Source: Pseudarthrobacter sp. NamB4 (lineage in GTDB: Bacteria > Actinomycetota > Actinomycetes > Actinomycetales > Micrococcaceae). From it: 64,000 bases of DNA. The stretch is taken from contig NZ_VAHM01000017.1 of assembly GCF_005796185.1 (NCBI RefSeq), positions 1-64,000 of the forward strand. Reading direction: 5' to 3'. Numbering within the stretch: the first letter of the stretch is position 1; each line of letters begins with the position of its first letter. The notes beneath the pieces are model-generated. The model saw only the letters and a program-made list of their open reading frames with translations. It made no database searches and was not told the DNA's origin. This document shows, piece by piece, positions 44,809-53,648 of this stretch. The translations under genes were made by a program, and so were the position numbers.

Positions 44809-46978
44809 TAATGACTGAACCTTCCGGCACTTCCGTGTCCACCGGATCCTGGTCACGGACAGTTCCGAAAAAGCCGCCCAGGATATTGTTCACGCGGACC
44901 TGGAACCCCAGGTTCTCCAGCGCCCTCCTGGCCTCGGCGGCCTGTTTGCCGATGTAACTGGGGACCTCCACCATCCGTGGTCCCTTTGAGATGGTCAGTG
45001 TCACGGTGCCGCCCCGCGTGAGAGTTCCGGTGGCCGGAGCCTGGCTGACCACCGCACCCTCAGGGATATCCCTGCTGAACACTTCTTCCCGTGCCACCTC
45101 CGCCTGGAGTCCGGCCGCCTCGATGGCGTCGACGGCATCGTCCTCGTCCTGGCCCACCACGGAGGGCACAGGTATGGGCTCGGGGCCTTTGGAAACCACC
45201 AGGCTGACGGGCGTACCATGGCGGACAGCCGTGCCTGCGGCCGGCTCCTGCGACAGGACTATGCCCGCGGGCACCTCCTCGTTAAAATGCTCCGTTACTG
45301 TTCCGAGGGCCATTTCCGCCGCGTTGAGGCCGTTCTTGGCTTCCTCCAGGGTGCCGCCGGACAGTTCCGGCAGGGGGAACAGTTGGGGACCTTTGGACAC
45401 GAAGAGGGATACCGGCTGGAATTTGCGGATTTCCGTGCCTGGTTCCGGCTCGCTGCCCACCACCAGCCCGGACGGCACGTCGTCGTCGAAGACGTCGCTG
45501 GTGGTGGACCGGAATCCGGCATCGCTGAGAAGCTGCTGTGCCTGTGCCACCGTCTTGTTCACCACCGGGGGGACGGTGGCGGCGGAGCCTGGCCCCATTC
45601 CAAAGAACCACCCGGCACCGGTCGCCAACAGGGCGGCAATAATGAGGACTGCCACCCACAGGACCCCCCTTCGGCGCGGGCTGCCGTCCCTGAGGGTTCT
45701 TACGGGCGTTGCCGCAGCACGGGCCCGGGCCCGTTCCTCTTCCTTGTCGGCCTTGCGCTGTGCCCGTTTGCCCGGCCGGGCAGGAGGCGGGGGAGCCCAG
45801 GGCACTTCTGTATCGTCCTCCGGCGGCGTGAGCGCGTGCCGCGAAGCACCGGGAAGGTGCCCCGGTGGTCCGTCCCCGGAAGGGGACTGCCCAGGCGATG
45901 GCCGGTACGGGGGTGCGGCCGGCTTGCCGAAAGGCAGGACGGTGGTGGGGTTGTTGGTCCTTCCGATGACCTCCGTGGGACTCTGGGCGGCAGGGCTTTG
46001 GCTGGCGGGACCCTGGACAGGCACTGTGTCCTGGGACTGCCGCGGCGGCTGTGGCTCGCGCTGGGCCGGATGCCAGGAGCCTGCAGCACCCGCATCCCCG
46101 GCAGCAGCGGCCGGCGGATGCAGGTCGAGCTCCGCGTCAGTGAGGTTGGTCCGGATGTGCCGCAGTTCCTGCAGCAGTGCGTGTCCGTCCACCGGCCGGT
46201 TCTCCGGATCATTGGCGGTGCACCACTGCACCAGCTCATCCACCTCGGCGGCCAGCCCCGGGACCAGGGCGGAAGGCGGGCCGACTGTTCCATTGACGTG
46301 CTGGTAAGCCACCTGGATGGGTACCTCGCCTTTGAAGGGCTGCTGGCCGGTGAGCATCTCGTAAAGCATGATGCCCACGGAGTAGATGTCGCTGCGGGCG
46401 TCGGCCGGTTGTCCCAGGACGAGTTCCGGCGAGAGGTAGGCAACCGTACCTATCAATGCACCGGTGCTGGTGGAAGTGGTGACCGCACGCGCGAGTCCGA
46501 AGTCGCCGACCTTGATCCGGCCGTCGTGGGAAATCAGCACGTTTTCCGGTTTGACGTCACGGTGGATGAAGCCCGCAGCGTGTGCAGCGCCCAGTCCTTC
46601 AACCACTGGATCTATCAGCGCCAGGGCCAAACGGGGCGGGAGTGCGCCCTTTTCGTTGATGAGGTCACGCAGCGTGTGGCCCTTGATGTACTCCATGACC
46701 AGGTAGGCGGTGTGGCCGTCGTTCCCCTGGTCAAGGACGCCCACCACGTGCGGGTGCGACAACCTCGCTGCTGCCTTCGCTTCCCTGCCCAGCCTGCCCA
46801 GGAAGTTTTCATCTGCGGACAGGTGCGGGTGCAGTACCTTCAATGCCACATCCCGGTCCAGCCGCTGGTCAGTGGCCAGGTAGACAGTGGACATGCCGCC
46901 CCGGGCCAGCCTGGACCTGACGGCGTACCGGTTGTCCACCAGCGTTCCTACAAGGGGATCTGACACGTGTTCCTGCAC
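44792..46978 (-). CDS. pknL: Ser/Thr protein kinase with PASTA domains (PknL type)
   Basis: Protein of 728 residues. The kinase domain (about 15-280) has the ATP-binding loop, Lys47 (VALKVL), catalytic HRD at 139-141, DFG at 159-161 and an activation loop rich in Thr and Ser. A Pro-rich linker leads to one membrane helix near 438-462. Four PASTA repeats of about 67 residues face outside and are expected to bind peptidoglycan fragments. Neighbours aroG, an Rv2175c-type protein and polyprenyl synthetase match the mycobacterial pknL locus, so pknL is preferred to pknB. GarA (29.8 kb) is a plausible substrate. Confidence 0.92.
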   Translation of the reverse strand: MQEHVSDPLVGTLVDNRYAVRSRLARGGMSTVYLATDQRLDRDVALKVLHPHLSADENFLGRLGREAKAAARLSHPHVVGVLDQGNDGHTAYLVMEYIKGHTLRDLINEKGALPPRLALALIDPVVEGLGAAHAAGFIHRDVKPENVLISHDGRIKVGDFGLARAVTTSTSTGALIGTVAYLSPELVLGQPADARSDIYSVGIMLYEMLTGQQPFKGEVPIQVAYQHVNGTVGPPSALVPGLAAEVDELVQWCTANDPENRPVDGHALLQELRHIRTNLTDAELDLHPPAAAAGDAGAAGSWHPAQREPQPPRQSQDTVPVQGPASQSPAAQSPTEVIGRTNNPTTVLPFGKPAAPPYRPSPGQSPSGDGPPGHLPGASRHALTPPEDDTEVPWAPPPPARPGKRAQRKADKEEERARARAAATPVRTLRDGSPRRRGVLWVAVLIIAALLATGAGWFFGMGPGSAATVPPVVNKTVAQAQQLLSDAGFRSTTSDVFDDDVPSGLVVGSEPEPGTEIRKFQPVSLFVSKGPQLFPLPELSGGTLEEAKNGLNAAEMALGTVTEHFNEEVPAGIVLSQEPAAGTAVRHGTPVSLVVSKGPEPIPVPSVVGQDEDDAVDAIEAAGLQAEVAREEVFSRDIPEGAVVSQAPATGTLTRGGTVTLTISKGPRMVEVPSYIGKQAAEARRALENLGFQVRVNNILGGFFGTVRDQDPVDTEVPEGSVITLTVV

Positions 46979-47004
46979 CCTACGATCCTAATCCTTGCAA
47001 TGAA

Positions 47005-47036
47005 ACGGGTCCGAACCGATACCGGTCCGGACCCGT
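47005..47036 (-). terminator. Terminator after the LysM transglycosylase gene
   Basis: ACGGGTCCG at 47005-47013 pairs with CGGACCCGT at 47028-47036, and ACCG with CGGT extends the stem with small bulges. On the minus strand the stem is followed by TTTCATT. It lies between the transglycosylase stop and the pknL start. Confidence 0.7.
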
Positions 47037-47069
47037 GTCCATGGTGCTGGGCGCCTGCGCGCGGGAGGC

Positions 47070-48440
47070 CTAGCCGAAGTTCTTCTGGTGAGCCTTGATG
47101 GCTGCGACGTAGGCCTTGGTGTCGTTGTACATGCCGTACTTGCTCACCGAGTACTGGCCCTGGTAGTAGCCTGCGATGGCTGTATCCCTGTCCTTGCTGG
47201 TGGCGAGGAGCTGACGGATGATCGCCACTCCGGCCGTTGCGTTGTCGTAGGGATCCAAGAGGTTCAGCTTCCGTCCGACCAGGTCCGATGCCCATTGGCC
47301 TGAGCTGGGGATGACCTGCATGGTTCCGATGGCATTGGCAGGGGATACCGCGCGCTGGTCGAACCCGGATTCCTGGTGGGCGAAGGCGAGGGCGAGTGAG
47401 GGCTCCACGCCCATCCTGCGGGCAGTGTCCGCCACGATGTTTCGCATTTCGGCCCGGGAAGGCACAGGGGAAGCGTTTAGAAGTGCCTTGTTTTGGTTGG
47501 CGGAGCTGACCACAGCAGCCGGATAGCTGAACCCGAGGAAGGAACTGGGGACCAAAGGAGTCACTGATGCGGCGGGCTGCGGCGCTGCACCCGAGGTTCC
47601 GGGGATGGTCAGCTTGTTGCCCGGGTAGATGGTACTGGTCATGCTCAGGCGGTTTGCGGTCAGCAGCTCAGAAAGCTTGACCCCGTGCCGGGAAGCGATG
47701 GCAGAGAGAGTGTCTCCGGCCTTGACGGTGTAGGAACCGGAAGCAGGCGCCGGACTGGCCGGTACCGGCGCAGTCGGTGCGGATGTGGAGGCCAGGCCCC
47801 CTGGAGCCGGAGCAGCGCTTCCCCCGCCGACCTTGATCTTCTGGCCGGGGTAGATGATGGAGCGCATGTTGAGGTTGTTCCAGGCGAACACCTCTGACAG
47901 GCCTACGTTGTGGCGGGATGCGATGGCGCCCAGCGTGTCACCTGGCTTCACCGTGTAGGTGGCTGCGCCTGCCGGCACGGGTGCAGCCGGCGCCGGGGCT
48001 GCGGACGGGGCTGCAGGTGCAGCAGCAGCCGTACCCGGCAGCTTGATCTTCTGGCCGGGGTAGATGATGGTGTTCGGCTGGAGGTTGTTCAGTTTGAGGA
48101 CCTCGGCAGTGTTCAGCCCGAACTTTCCTGCGACGGCGCTGATGGTGTCGCCACGGGCGATGGTGTATTCCGCCGGTACCTGAGGCTTTGCCGGCCGCAA
48201 GGACGTGGGGATGGACGTGGACACCGAGGAGGCGGGGATCACCCCGCCGGTGGCCTTTGCGGCCTGCGCCTTCATGGCTGCGGCAAGTGTTCCGGGAATG
48301 GCGCGGGCGGGCTGCTCAGCGGCAGCCGGCTGGGCCAGGGCCAGTGATGACAGGACGACCGCTGGCAATGCTGCCGTGGTGGCGGCGAGCATGGGCAGGC
48401 TCGGCTTGGGGGGCTGCTTGTGCGAGCGGGACATCGACAT
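47070..48440 (-). CDS. Secreted LysM-repeat lytic transglycosylase
   Basis: Protein of 456 residues with a signal peptide (cleavage near 41, after PAAA). Three LysM repeats follow, each like YTIARGDTISAVAGKFG and ending in YPGQKIKLP or YPGNKLTIP, separated by Ala/Pro linkers. The C-terminal third is an SLT domain with catalytic Glu in FAHQESGFDQRAV. It should bind and cut peptidoglycan. The ATG at 48440 has AGAGGA about 9 bases upstream; an ATG 6 bases later is possible. It shares its strand with the PASTA kinase, separated by a terminator. Confidence 0.9.
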   Translation of the reverse strand: MSMSRSHKQPPKPSLPMLAATTAALPAVVLSSLALAQPAAAEQPARAIPGTLAAAMKAQAAKATGGVIPASSVSTSIPTSLRPAKPQVPAEYTIARGDTISAVAGKFGLNTAEVLKLNNLQPNTIIYPGQKIKLPGTAAAAPAAPSAAPAPAAPVPAGAATYTVKPGDTLGAIASRHNVGLSEVFAWNNLNMRSIIYPGQKIKVGGGSAAPAPGGLASTSAPTAPVPASPAPASGSYTVKAGDTLSAIASRHGVKLSELLTANRLSMTSTIYPGNKLTIPGTSGAAPQPAASVTPLVPSSFLGFSYPAAVVSSANQNKALLNASPVPSRAEMRNIVADTARRMGVEPSLALAFAHQESGFDQRAVSPANAIGTMQVIPSSGQWASDLVGRKLNLLDPYDNATAGVAIIRQLLATSKDRDTAIAGYYQGQYSVSKYGMYNDTKAYVAAIKAHQKNFG

Positions 48441-48498
48441 GGAAAGAATCCTCTTCTCAACTGCGGGCGCGGGCGGGGATGCCGCTGTCATCACTGAT

Positions 48499-48539
48499 AC
48501 TACTGTTACTACTGTTATTGCTGTTACAAAAGTGGTCAA
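48499..48539 (-). promoter_or_regulatory. Candidate promoter with 9-bp repeats for the LysM gene
   Basis: On the minus strand TTGACC (48534-48539) and TAACAG about 16 bases downstream make a candidate promoter. Three tandem 9-bp repeats (ACTACTGTT twice, then ATTGCTGTT, plus strand) occupy 48499-48525, overlapping the -10 region. A 5-3-5 inverted repeat TGAGA-ATC-TCTCA lies just upstream at 48540-48552. The region is AT-rich compared with its surroundings. Confidence 0.5.
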
Positions 48540-48682
48540 TGAGAATCTCTCACGGATTGCGAAATAGCACAAGAATTCCTGTAATGGCCGCAAGGAAGAA
48601 TTTTGGGAGTGTCCGGCAGGCCGCTGATCCCCATAAAGGGTCCGACTAGGCGGCGGGACGCGCAGCGTGGCAACCTTGATGC

Positions 48683-49036
48683 GTGAGTAACGTAGAAAAC
48701 CTGGTGGCCGAATGGTTGCCCTTGCCCGACGTCGCGGATTTATTGAATGTGTCCATCACCAAGGTGCACAGCCTGATTGATGAACGCGCCCTGGTGGCAC
48801 TGCGGGTGGGCGAACGGAATATCCGCTCGGTGCCCGCTGACTTTATCCAGGACGGCCAGGTAGTTGACAGCCTCAAGGGAACCATCGTTGTCCTTGCGGA
48901 TGCGGGCTATTCCGATGAGGACTTGGTGGTGTGGCTTTTTACACCCGACGAGTCATTGCGTGGCCGTCCTATTGATGCTTTGCGGGAAGGCCGGAAAACG
49001 GAAATCAGGCGCAGGGCGCAAACTCTGGCCTGGTAA
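48683..49036 (+). CDS. Rv2175c-type winged-helix DNA-binding protein
   Basis: Protein of 117 residues from a GTG, with an N-terminal helix-turn-helix (PLPDVADLLNVSITKVHSLIDERALVALRV) and a C-terminal helical half. Rv2175c binds DNA and is phosphorylated by PknL in mycobacteria, which stops DNA binding. The locus order is the same here. The Thr and Ser residues of the short N-terminal arm differ (MSNVENL), so the phospho-site is not obviously kept; other threonines may serve. It faces the converging polyprenyl synthetase gene. Confidence 0.82.
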   Translation: MSNVENLVAEWLPLPDVADLLNVSITKVHSLIDERALVALRVGERNIRSVPADFIQDGQVVDSLKGTIVVLADAGYSDEDLVVWLFTPDESLRGRPIDALREGRKTEIRRRAQTLAW

Positions 49037-49088
49037 TTGCACGGCTGGAATTCCGCCGCTCCCTTACTTCACGTCCAATCACATCCGG

Positions 49089-50183
49089 CTAGGAGGCTCG
49101 GCTGACGGCAGCTTCAGCCAGCCTCCGCAAAGCGGTTTTCGGCAATTCGTCCAGTGGGAGCGCCTCAAGGGCGTCGAAGGCAGCGGCGCCGAATTCGTTG
49201 ATAAGCACCTCTGTTGCAGCCAATGCCCCGGATTCCTCTATGATCCGCCGGAGCTCCTGGATATCGCCAGCGGAAAGATCGGGGCTGCCGAGCCTGGTGT
49301 CGATAAACGCCGCTTCAGCTGCCGATGCATGGTCCAGGGCCAGGGCAACCAGGACTGTGCGTTTCCCTTCCCGCAAATCATCCCCTGCGGGCTTGCCGGT
49401 GGTGTCCGGGTCGCCGAAGACGCCCAGGACGTCGTCGCGGAGCTGGAAAGCTTCGCCCAAAGGAAGGGCGAAGGCGGAGTAGCCCCGCAGCAGCTCGTCC
49501 GGGGCTCCCGCGAGGGCTCCGCCCAGAGCCAGCGGATGCTCCGTGGAGTATTTGGCGGACTTGAAACGGATGATGGACTGGGCCCGGGAAACGGCGCCGG
49601 CACGGTCCCTGACGGGGCCGGCGACTTCTTCGAGGATGTCCAGGTACTGGCCGGCCATGACTTCAGCCCGCATGAGGTTGAAGATCAGCCTTGCCGTGCT
49701 GCCCGCCGCCGCCCGCTCGCCTATTTCAGTGAAGGCTTCCTCACTGAAGGACAGGCAGAGGTCCCCCGCCAGGATGGCCGCCGCCTGGCCGAACCGTTCG
49801 CTGTCCAGCGCCCAGCCCCGCGAGCTGTGCAACTGGCTGAAGCGGCGGTGGACACTTGGTCCGCCCCGCCGGGTGTCCGAGCGGTCGATGATGTCGTCGT
49901 GGATCAGGGCAGCGGCCTGGAACAGCTCCAGGGCTGCCCCGGCAGTGACCACCTCCTGCGCGGCGGTCTCTCCACCTGCGCCCCGCCAGCCCCAGTAGCA
50001 CATCAGGGCCCTGAGACGCTTGCCGCCCGTCACCAGGTTGGAGATGGAACCCATGATCGGCTCGATGTCCGGGGAGATCGTGGACATGGTCGACTGCCGC
50101 GAAGCGAGGAACCCGGTCAGTTCGCCGGCAACCGCTGCGACGAAGTCTGCCTGCTCGTCCCTCAGTTGTTCTGCTCTGGTCAC
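49089..50183 (-). CDS. Polyprenyl diphosphate synthase (IdsA/GGPP-synthase type)
   Basis: Protein of 364 residues from a GTG. It has the first aspartate-rich motif HDDIIDRSD and the second LRDDVLGVFGDPD, with ATGVN-like helices between. It condenses isopentenyl diphosphate onto allylic diphosphates; the product chain could be C15, C20 or longer. Products feed carotenoid, menaquinone or lipid-carrier synthesis. Its start overlaps the lipoprotein gene stop by 4 bases (GTGA), so the two are translationally linked. Confidence 0.9.
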   Translation of the reverse strand: MTRAEQLRDEQADFVAAVAGELTGFLASRQSTMSTISPDIEPIMGSISNLVTGGKRLRALMCYWGWRGAGGETAAQEVVTAGAALELFQAAALIHDDIIDRSDTRRGGPSVHRRFSQLHSSRGWALDSERFGQAAAILAGDLCLSFSEEAFTEIGERAAAGSTARLIFNLMRAEVMAGQYLDILEEVAGPVRDRAGAVSRAQSIIRFKSAKYSTEHPLALGGALAGAPDELLRGYSAFALPLGEAFQLRDDVLGVFGDPDTTGKPAGDDLREGKRTVLVALALDHASAAEAAFIDTRLGSPDLSAGDIQELRRIIEESGALAATEVLINEFGAAAFDALEALPLDELPKTALRRLAEAAVSRAS

Positions 50184-50713
50184 TTGGCTGACTCAGCTGC
50201 CACGTTGGCGCCGATGGTGAAGGTGGCAACTCCTGCTGCTTCAACCACCGAAAGATTTACAGTCTCACTGTCCCCCCGGACGAAATCCTTGGAAGCCACT
50301 GCTCCCACGGCTTCACCAGGCACCGCCTTGAAGCCCTGGCCCTCCAGCGCTTTCGTATAAAAGTCGATGACTGACGCAGTGGGGGCGGTGATGCTGGCTA
50401 CGAGGGCGGCCGTGGCCGGAGCGGAGGCCTTATCAAAACTGCTGGACACAACGGTGGCCCCCGGCATAAGGGGAAGAAGCTGCTGCGGAAAGCCCTCGAC
50501 CAGAGCGCCGACGGTAGCCCAAGTATTGGGAGATGCCGAGGGGCTGGGGGACGCGGTGATGCTGGATCCTGCAGTTGCCGGAATGGAAGCGGAAGCCGAA
50601 GCTGAAGTGCCAGTGGTTCCCGACGGTGTTGGATTGCAGGCTGCAAGGGCCAGAGCCGCACCGGCAGCGAGAACTGCCAAAGTTGCTGGCCTGGGGTTTC
50701 CAAATACCGTCAC
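50180..50713 (-). CDS. Lipoprotein of unknown function
   Basis: Protein of 177 residues with a lipoprotein signal: a hydrophobic stretch then LAAC with Cys26, after which a Ser/Thr/Pro-rich linker reaches about 65. The remainder (ATVGALVEGFPQQLLPLMPGATV) is a small globular domain without a recognised motif. It is probably anchored to the outer face of the membrane. It overlaps the polyprenyl synthetase start, so a link to lipid or wall metabolism is possible. Confidence 0.82.
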   Translation of the reverse strand: MTVFGNPRPATLAVLAAGAALALAACNPTPSGTTGTSASASASIPATAGSSITASPSPSASPNTWATVGALVEGFPQQLLPLMPGATVVSSSFDKASAPATAALVASITAPTASVIDFYTKALEGQGFKAVPGEAVGAVASKDFVRGDSETVNLSVVEAAGVATFTIGANVAAESAK

Positions 50714-50787
50714 AGGGATTTCCTCCTGGTAGTGATGCCGGATTCAGCCTCCAGTCTAGACATTACGAAACCGATAGGATTGCAGCC

Positions 50788-52014
50788 GTGGGGCCTGAAG
50801 GGAAGAACGAGCCACCCGGAGTGCGCCTTCCGGGACGCAGGCGCAAGTGCATCATGCACGTGGATATGGACGCCTTCTTCGTGTCGGTTGAACTCAGGAC
50901 GCGTCCTGAACTCCACGGCAGGCCTGTGATTGTCGGCTTCCCGGCGGAGCGTTCCGTGGTTCTCTCTGCCTCGTACGAAGCCCGGGCATTCGGAGTGAAA
51001 TCAGCAATGCCCATGGCGGTTGCTGCCCGCATTTGTCCCCAGGCCGTCATCATCGAACCGCGCCACAAGCTGTACTACGAGGTTTCAGCGCAATTGATGG
51101 GGATCTTCGAATCCGTCACCGAACTCGTGGAACCCCTCAGCGTCGACGAAGCATTCCTTGACGTCACCGGGGCCATACGCCGGCTCGGGCCGCCACGGGG
51201 CATTGCAGAGATGATCCGGCGGCAGGTCGCCTCGGAGCTGGGCATTACCGCCTCGGTGGGGGTTGCGGAAACGAAGTTCGTGGCGAAAATTGCTTCCACC
51301 CGCTGCAAGCCGGACGGGCTGCTCCTCATCGGCCCGGATGAGACTGTGCCCTATCTCCATAGCCTTCCCGTCGGCGCCCTTTGGGGGGTAGGCGCAAAAA
51401 CCGCGGACGTGCTGGCAAGGATGGGCATCAGGACTGTTGCGGACGTGGCAGCAACACCGCTGTCCGCGCTGAAAAAGATGCTGGGCGCCACAGGGGAACA
51501 CGTCCATCAGCTCTCCTGGGGGATAGATCCACGCCCTGTCACTCCCGTCCGGCTGGAGAAGAGCATTGGAGCGGAGGAAACCTTTGCCGTGGACACCGCT
51601 GATGACGCCTTGCTGCACCGTGAACTCCTGCGCCTGTCCCACCGGACTGCCGCACGCCTGCGCTCGTCAGGAATGGTTGCCCGAACTGTGGCCATCAAGC
51701 TCCGTTTTGCGGATTTCTCCACCATCACCCGCAGCCGGACCCTCCAGACACCCGTGGACAGTGCGCAGCTGATCTACGCGGTGGTGCTGCAGTTGCTGGA
51801 CGCCGTGGGGGAGCGGGCAATGACCGTGCGGCTCGTAGGCGTACGGGCTGAGCAGCTTGAAGAATCAGCCCGGACATCGCTGCAGCTCAGCATCGACCGC
51901 CGGGACGAGAACTGGCGCGCCGCTGAGCAGGCGCTGGATAAAGTCACCCGAAAGTTCGGCAACAAGTCGGTCCTGCCCGCCCGCCTTATGGGGCCAGGAA
52001 ACACCCATGAATAG
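50788..52014 (+). CDS. dinB: DNA polymerase IV
   Basis: Protein of 408 residues from a GTG with AGGA about 10 bases upstream; the longer frame overlaps the divergent lipoprotein and is rejected. The catalytic residues are in CIMHVDMDAFFVSVE (Asp26) and LSVDEAFLDVT (Asp120, Glu121), and CKPDGLLLIG leads the finger and thumb. It performs error-prone bypass of damaged bases. No SOS box of the GAAC-N4-GTTC kind is visible just upstream, so damage induction is not apparent from this sequence. Confidence 0.94.
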   Translation: MGPEGKNEPPGVRLPGRRRKCIMHVDMDAFFVSVELRTRPELHGRPVIVGFPAERSVVLSASYEARAFGVKSAMPMAVAARICPQAVIIEPRHKLYYEVSAQLMGIFESVTELVEPLSVDEAFLDVTGAIRRLGPPRGIAEMIRRQVASELGITASVGVAETKFVAKIASTRCKPDGLLLIGPDETVPYLHSLPVGALWGVGAKTADVLARMGIRTVADVAATPLSALKKMLGATGEHVHQLSWGIDPRPVTPVRLEKSIGAEETFAVDTADDALLHRELLRLSHRTAARLRSSGMVARTVAIKLRFADFSTITRSRTLQTPVDSAQLIYAVVLQLLDAVGERAMTVRLVGVRAEQLEESARTSLQLSIDRRDENWRAAEQALDKVTRKFGNKSVLPARLMGPGNTHE

Positions 52015-52289
52015 GGGCGCCCGAGGGTGGGCTGAAGGCATCCGGGAAAGTCATTGCCGTCTTTCAGAACAGCCCCCAACAAACTATCCTTAGATATACA
52101 TAGTTTTCGAGTGACTGGACTTACTGCCGGACCCTCTTGGACATGCTCCCGCTCCCGCGACGGCATGCCGGGGCCACCGACTTCCGCCACTGTAGGCGGA
52201 GCGGGAACCTCTTAGGCACAGCAGCCGTTAACGGAGCAGAAGTTGTGGCTGGGAACAGCCCGGACGTTGGCCTACAAAAGGAGGTCGTG

Positions 52290-52664
52290 ATGCCGCTGTC
52301 GGAGCACGAACAGAAGCTGCTTGAGCAGCTGGAGAAGCAGCTTCACGAGGACGACCCGAAGTTCGCGAATTCCATGGGTTCAGACCCGGGGCGCTCATGG
52401 TCCACGAGGCACGTGGTGATTGGCGTCCTCTGTGCCCTGGCTGGCGTCTTCCTGTTGCTCGTGGGTGTCACTCTCCAAAACATCTTTGTAGGAGTACTTG
52501 GCTTCGTGGTGATGGGAGGCGGTGTCTACTTCGCCACCATGCGAAGCAGTGTTGCAGCCGCGAAGACAGGAGCGAAGGCCAACCGGAAGCCGGGCAAGCA
52601 GAGAAGCTCCTTCATGAGCAGCCTTGAAGAACGATGGGATGAACGGCGGAGGGGCGAGCCCTAG
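52290..52664 (+). CDS. DUF3040 membrane protein
   Basis: Protein of 124 residues. The ATG at 52290 follows an ideal AAAAGGAGGTC. The N-terminus MPLSEHEQKLLEQLEKQLHED is the DUF3040 signature, and two membrane helices lie near 50-90 (HVVIGVLCALAGVFLLLVGVTL and IFVGVLGFVVMGGGVYFATM). The C-terminus is basic. Such proteins are common near the division cluster in actinobacteria (Rv2169c type) but have no known function. A 275-base gap precedes it, with no gene seen. Confidence 0.9.
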   Translation: MPLSEHEQKLLEQLEKQLHEDDPKFANSMGSDPGRSWSTRHVVIGVLCALAGVFLLLVGVTLQNIFVGVLGFVVMGGGVYFATMRSSVAAAKTGAKANRKPGKQRSSFMSSLEERWDERRRGEP

Positions 52665-52729
52665 CGCTCCGCAGGCTTTTCCTGCTGATTCACGTACCTC
52701 CACTTCGCTCCCCTTCGAAAGAAGGTCAT

Positions 52730-52766
52730 GCGAAAAGACCCGCCATTGGCGGGTCTTTTCGCTTTT
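52730..52766 (+). terminator. Terminator after the DUF3040 gene
   Basis: GCGAAAAGACCCGCC at 52730-52744 pairs over 15 bp with 52748-52762 around ATT, followed by TTTT. It separates the DUF3040 gene from the division cluster. Confidence 0.95.
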
Positions 52767-52955
52767 AAGGCTGTTCCGTTTATCCGCTGCCAGGGGCGGG
52801 AGCTAAATCCAGCCCTTTCCTTTGTCCTATTCCGCCCCGGGAGGTCGGCAGTGGGCCGGGATAGCGAAAAAGGCTCCACTTTCCACCACCAGCCGATATC
52901 CGCGTCTTTTCGGGCCGCTTTTCCCACAAAGGGGTCTCCACAGGCCGCATTTGCA

Positions 52956-52987
52956 TTGACTGTGGGGGAAAGTGGAGTAATGTGGAG
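52956..52987 (+). promoter_or_regulatory. mraZ promoter with three phased GTGGRG operator repeats
   Basis: TTGACT (52956-52961) and TAATGT (52978-52983) are a -35 and -10 pair 16 bp apart. Three direct repeats, GTGGGG at 52962, GTGGAG at 52972 and GTGGAG at 52982, are spaced exactly 10 bp apart and overlap the spacer and -10. This is the layout of MraZ operators in other bacteria, so MraZ likely represses this promoter. The rest of the 388-base gap before mraZ holds only the upstream terminator and no gene. Confidence 0.85.
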
Positions 52988-53052
52988 GGCATAAGAGGGT
53001 GGTTGCAACATAGGGGATGTGCAGTTCCTGACAGCGGACAGGCGGTGGGCCA

Positions 53053-53481
53053 GTGTTTCTGGGCACTCACTCGCCGCGTCTGGATGAAAAGGGGCGGATC
53101 ATTCTCCCCGCCAAGTTCCGCGAGGAACTTGCCAGCGGACTGGTGCTCACAAGGGGCCAGGAACGTTGCATCTACGTCTTCAGCGAGAAGGAATTTGCAC
53201 GGGTCCATGAGCAAATGCGGGAGGCGCCAATCTCCTCAAAACAGGCTCGGGACTACATTCGCGTCTTTCTCTCTGGAGCCTCGGACGAGGTACCTGACAA
53301 GCAGGGGCGCGTGACCATTCCACCGGCGCTCCGGGAATATGCAGGCCTCGGCAGGGAACTTGCCGTGATAGGCGCCGGATCCCGCGCCGAGATCTGGGAC
53401 GCCCAGGCTTGGAATGAATACCTTGCAGAGAAGGAAACAGCCTTCTCTGAAACTGATGACCCCATCCCGGGCATTCTTTGA
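53053..53481 (+). CDS. mraZ: Transcriptional regulator MraZ
   Basis: Protein of 142 residues from a GTG. It has two SpoVT/AbrB-like halves, with [18 protein letters not shown] and [20 protein letters not shown] as the DNA-binding loops. MraZ forms rings that bind repeated GTGG-like sites and controls the division cluster. Its own promoter carries three such repeats at 10-bp spacing. rsmH follows after 167 bases, in which no gene or clear terminator is seen. Confidence 0.95.
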
Positions 53482-53648
53482 ATTCCGGGCAGGGACAGCA
53501 GGCAGTTTCTTGGATGAGATCTCCAGCCGCCCATCGGCCGGCCATCCTGGCTCAACTTCCCCGGAGCCAGGCCGGCAGGCGATAGGCGCGGATGGGGATC
53601 TGACCCAAGAAACATCAAGGTGACAGCGACGGCGAGAAAGGACGAGGC

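Noticed and set aside
45218..46963. Plus-strand frame opposite the PASTA kinase gene
   Set aside because: Antisense to a complete kinase with HRD, DFG and PASTA motifs; no ribosome site or family signal.
48441..48682. Riboswitch (such as the ydaO class) before the LysM transglycosylase
   Set aside because: The transcribed leader after the candidate promoter is under 60 bases, too short for that class, and its pairing is weak.
50714..50787. SOS (LexA) box upstream of dinB
   Set aside because: No GAAC-N4-GTTC palindrome is present in the gap between dinB and the lipoprotein gene.
52872..52894. Minus-strand GTGG-like elements upstream of the mraZ promoter
   Set aside because: GTGG motifs occur on the minus strand, but without the 10-bp spacing of the three downstream repeats and not in a promoter context, so they are not called as MraZ sites.
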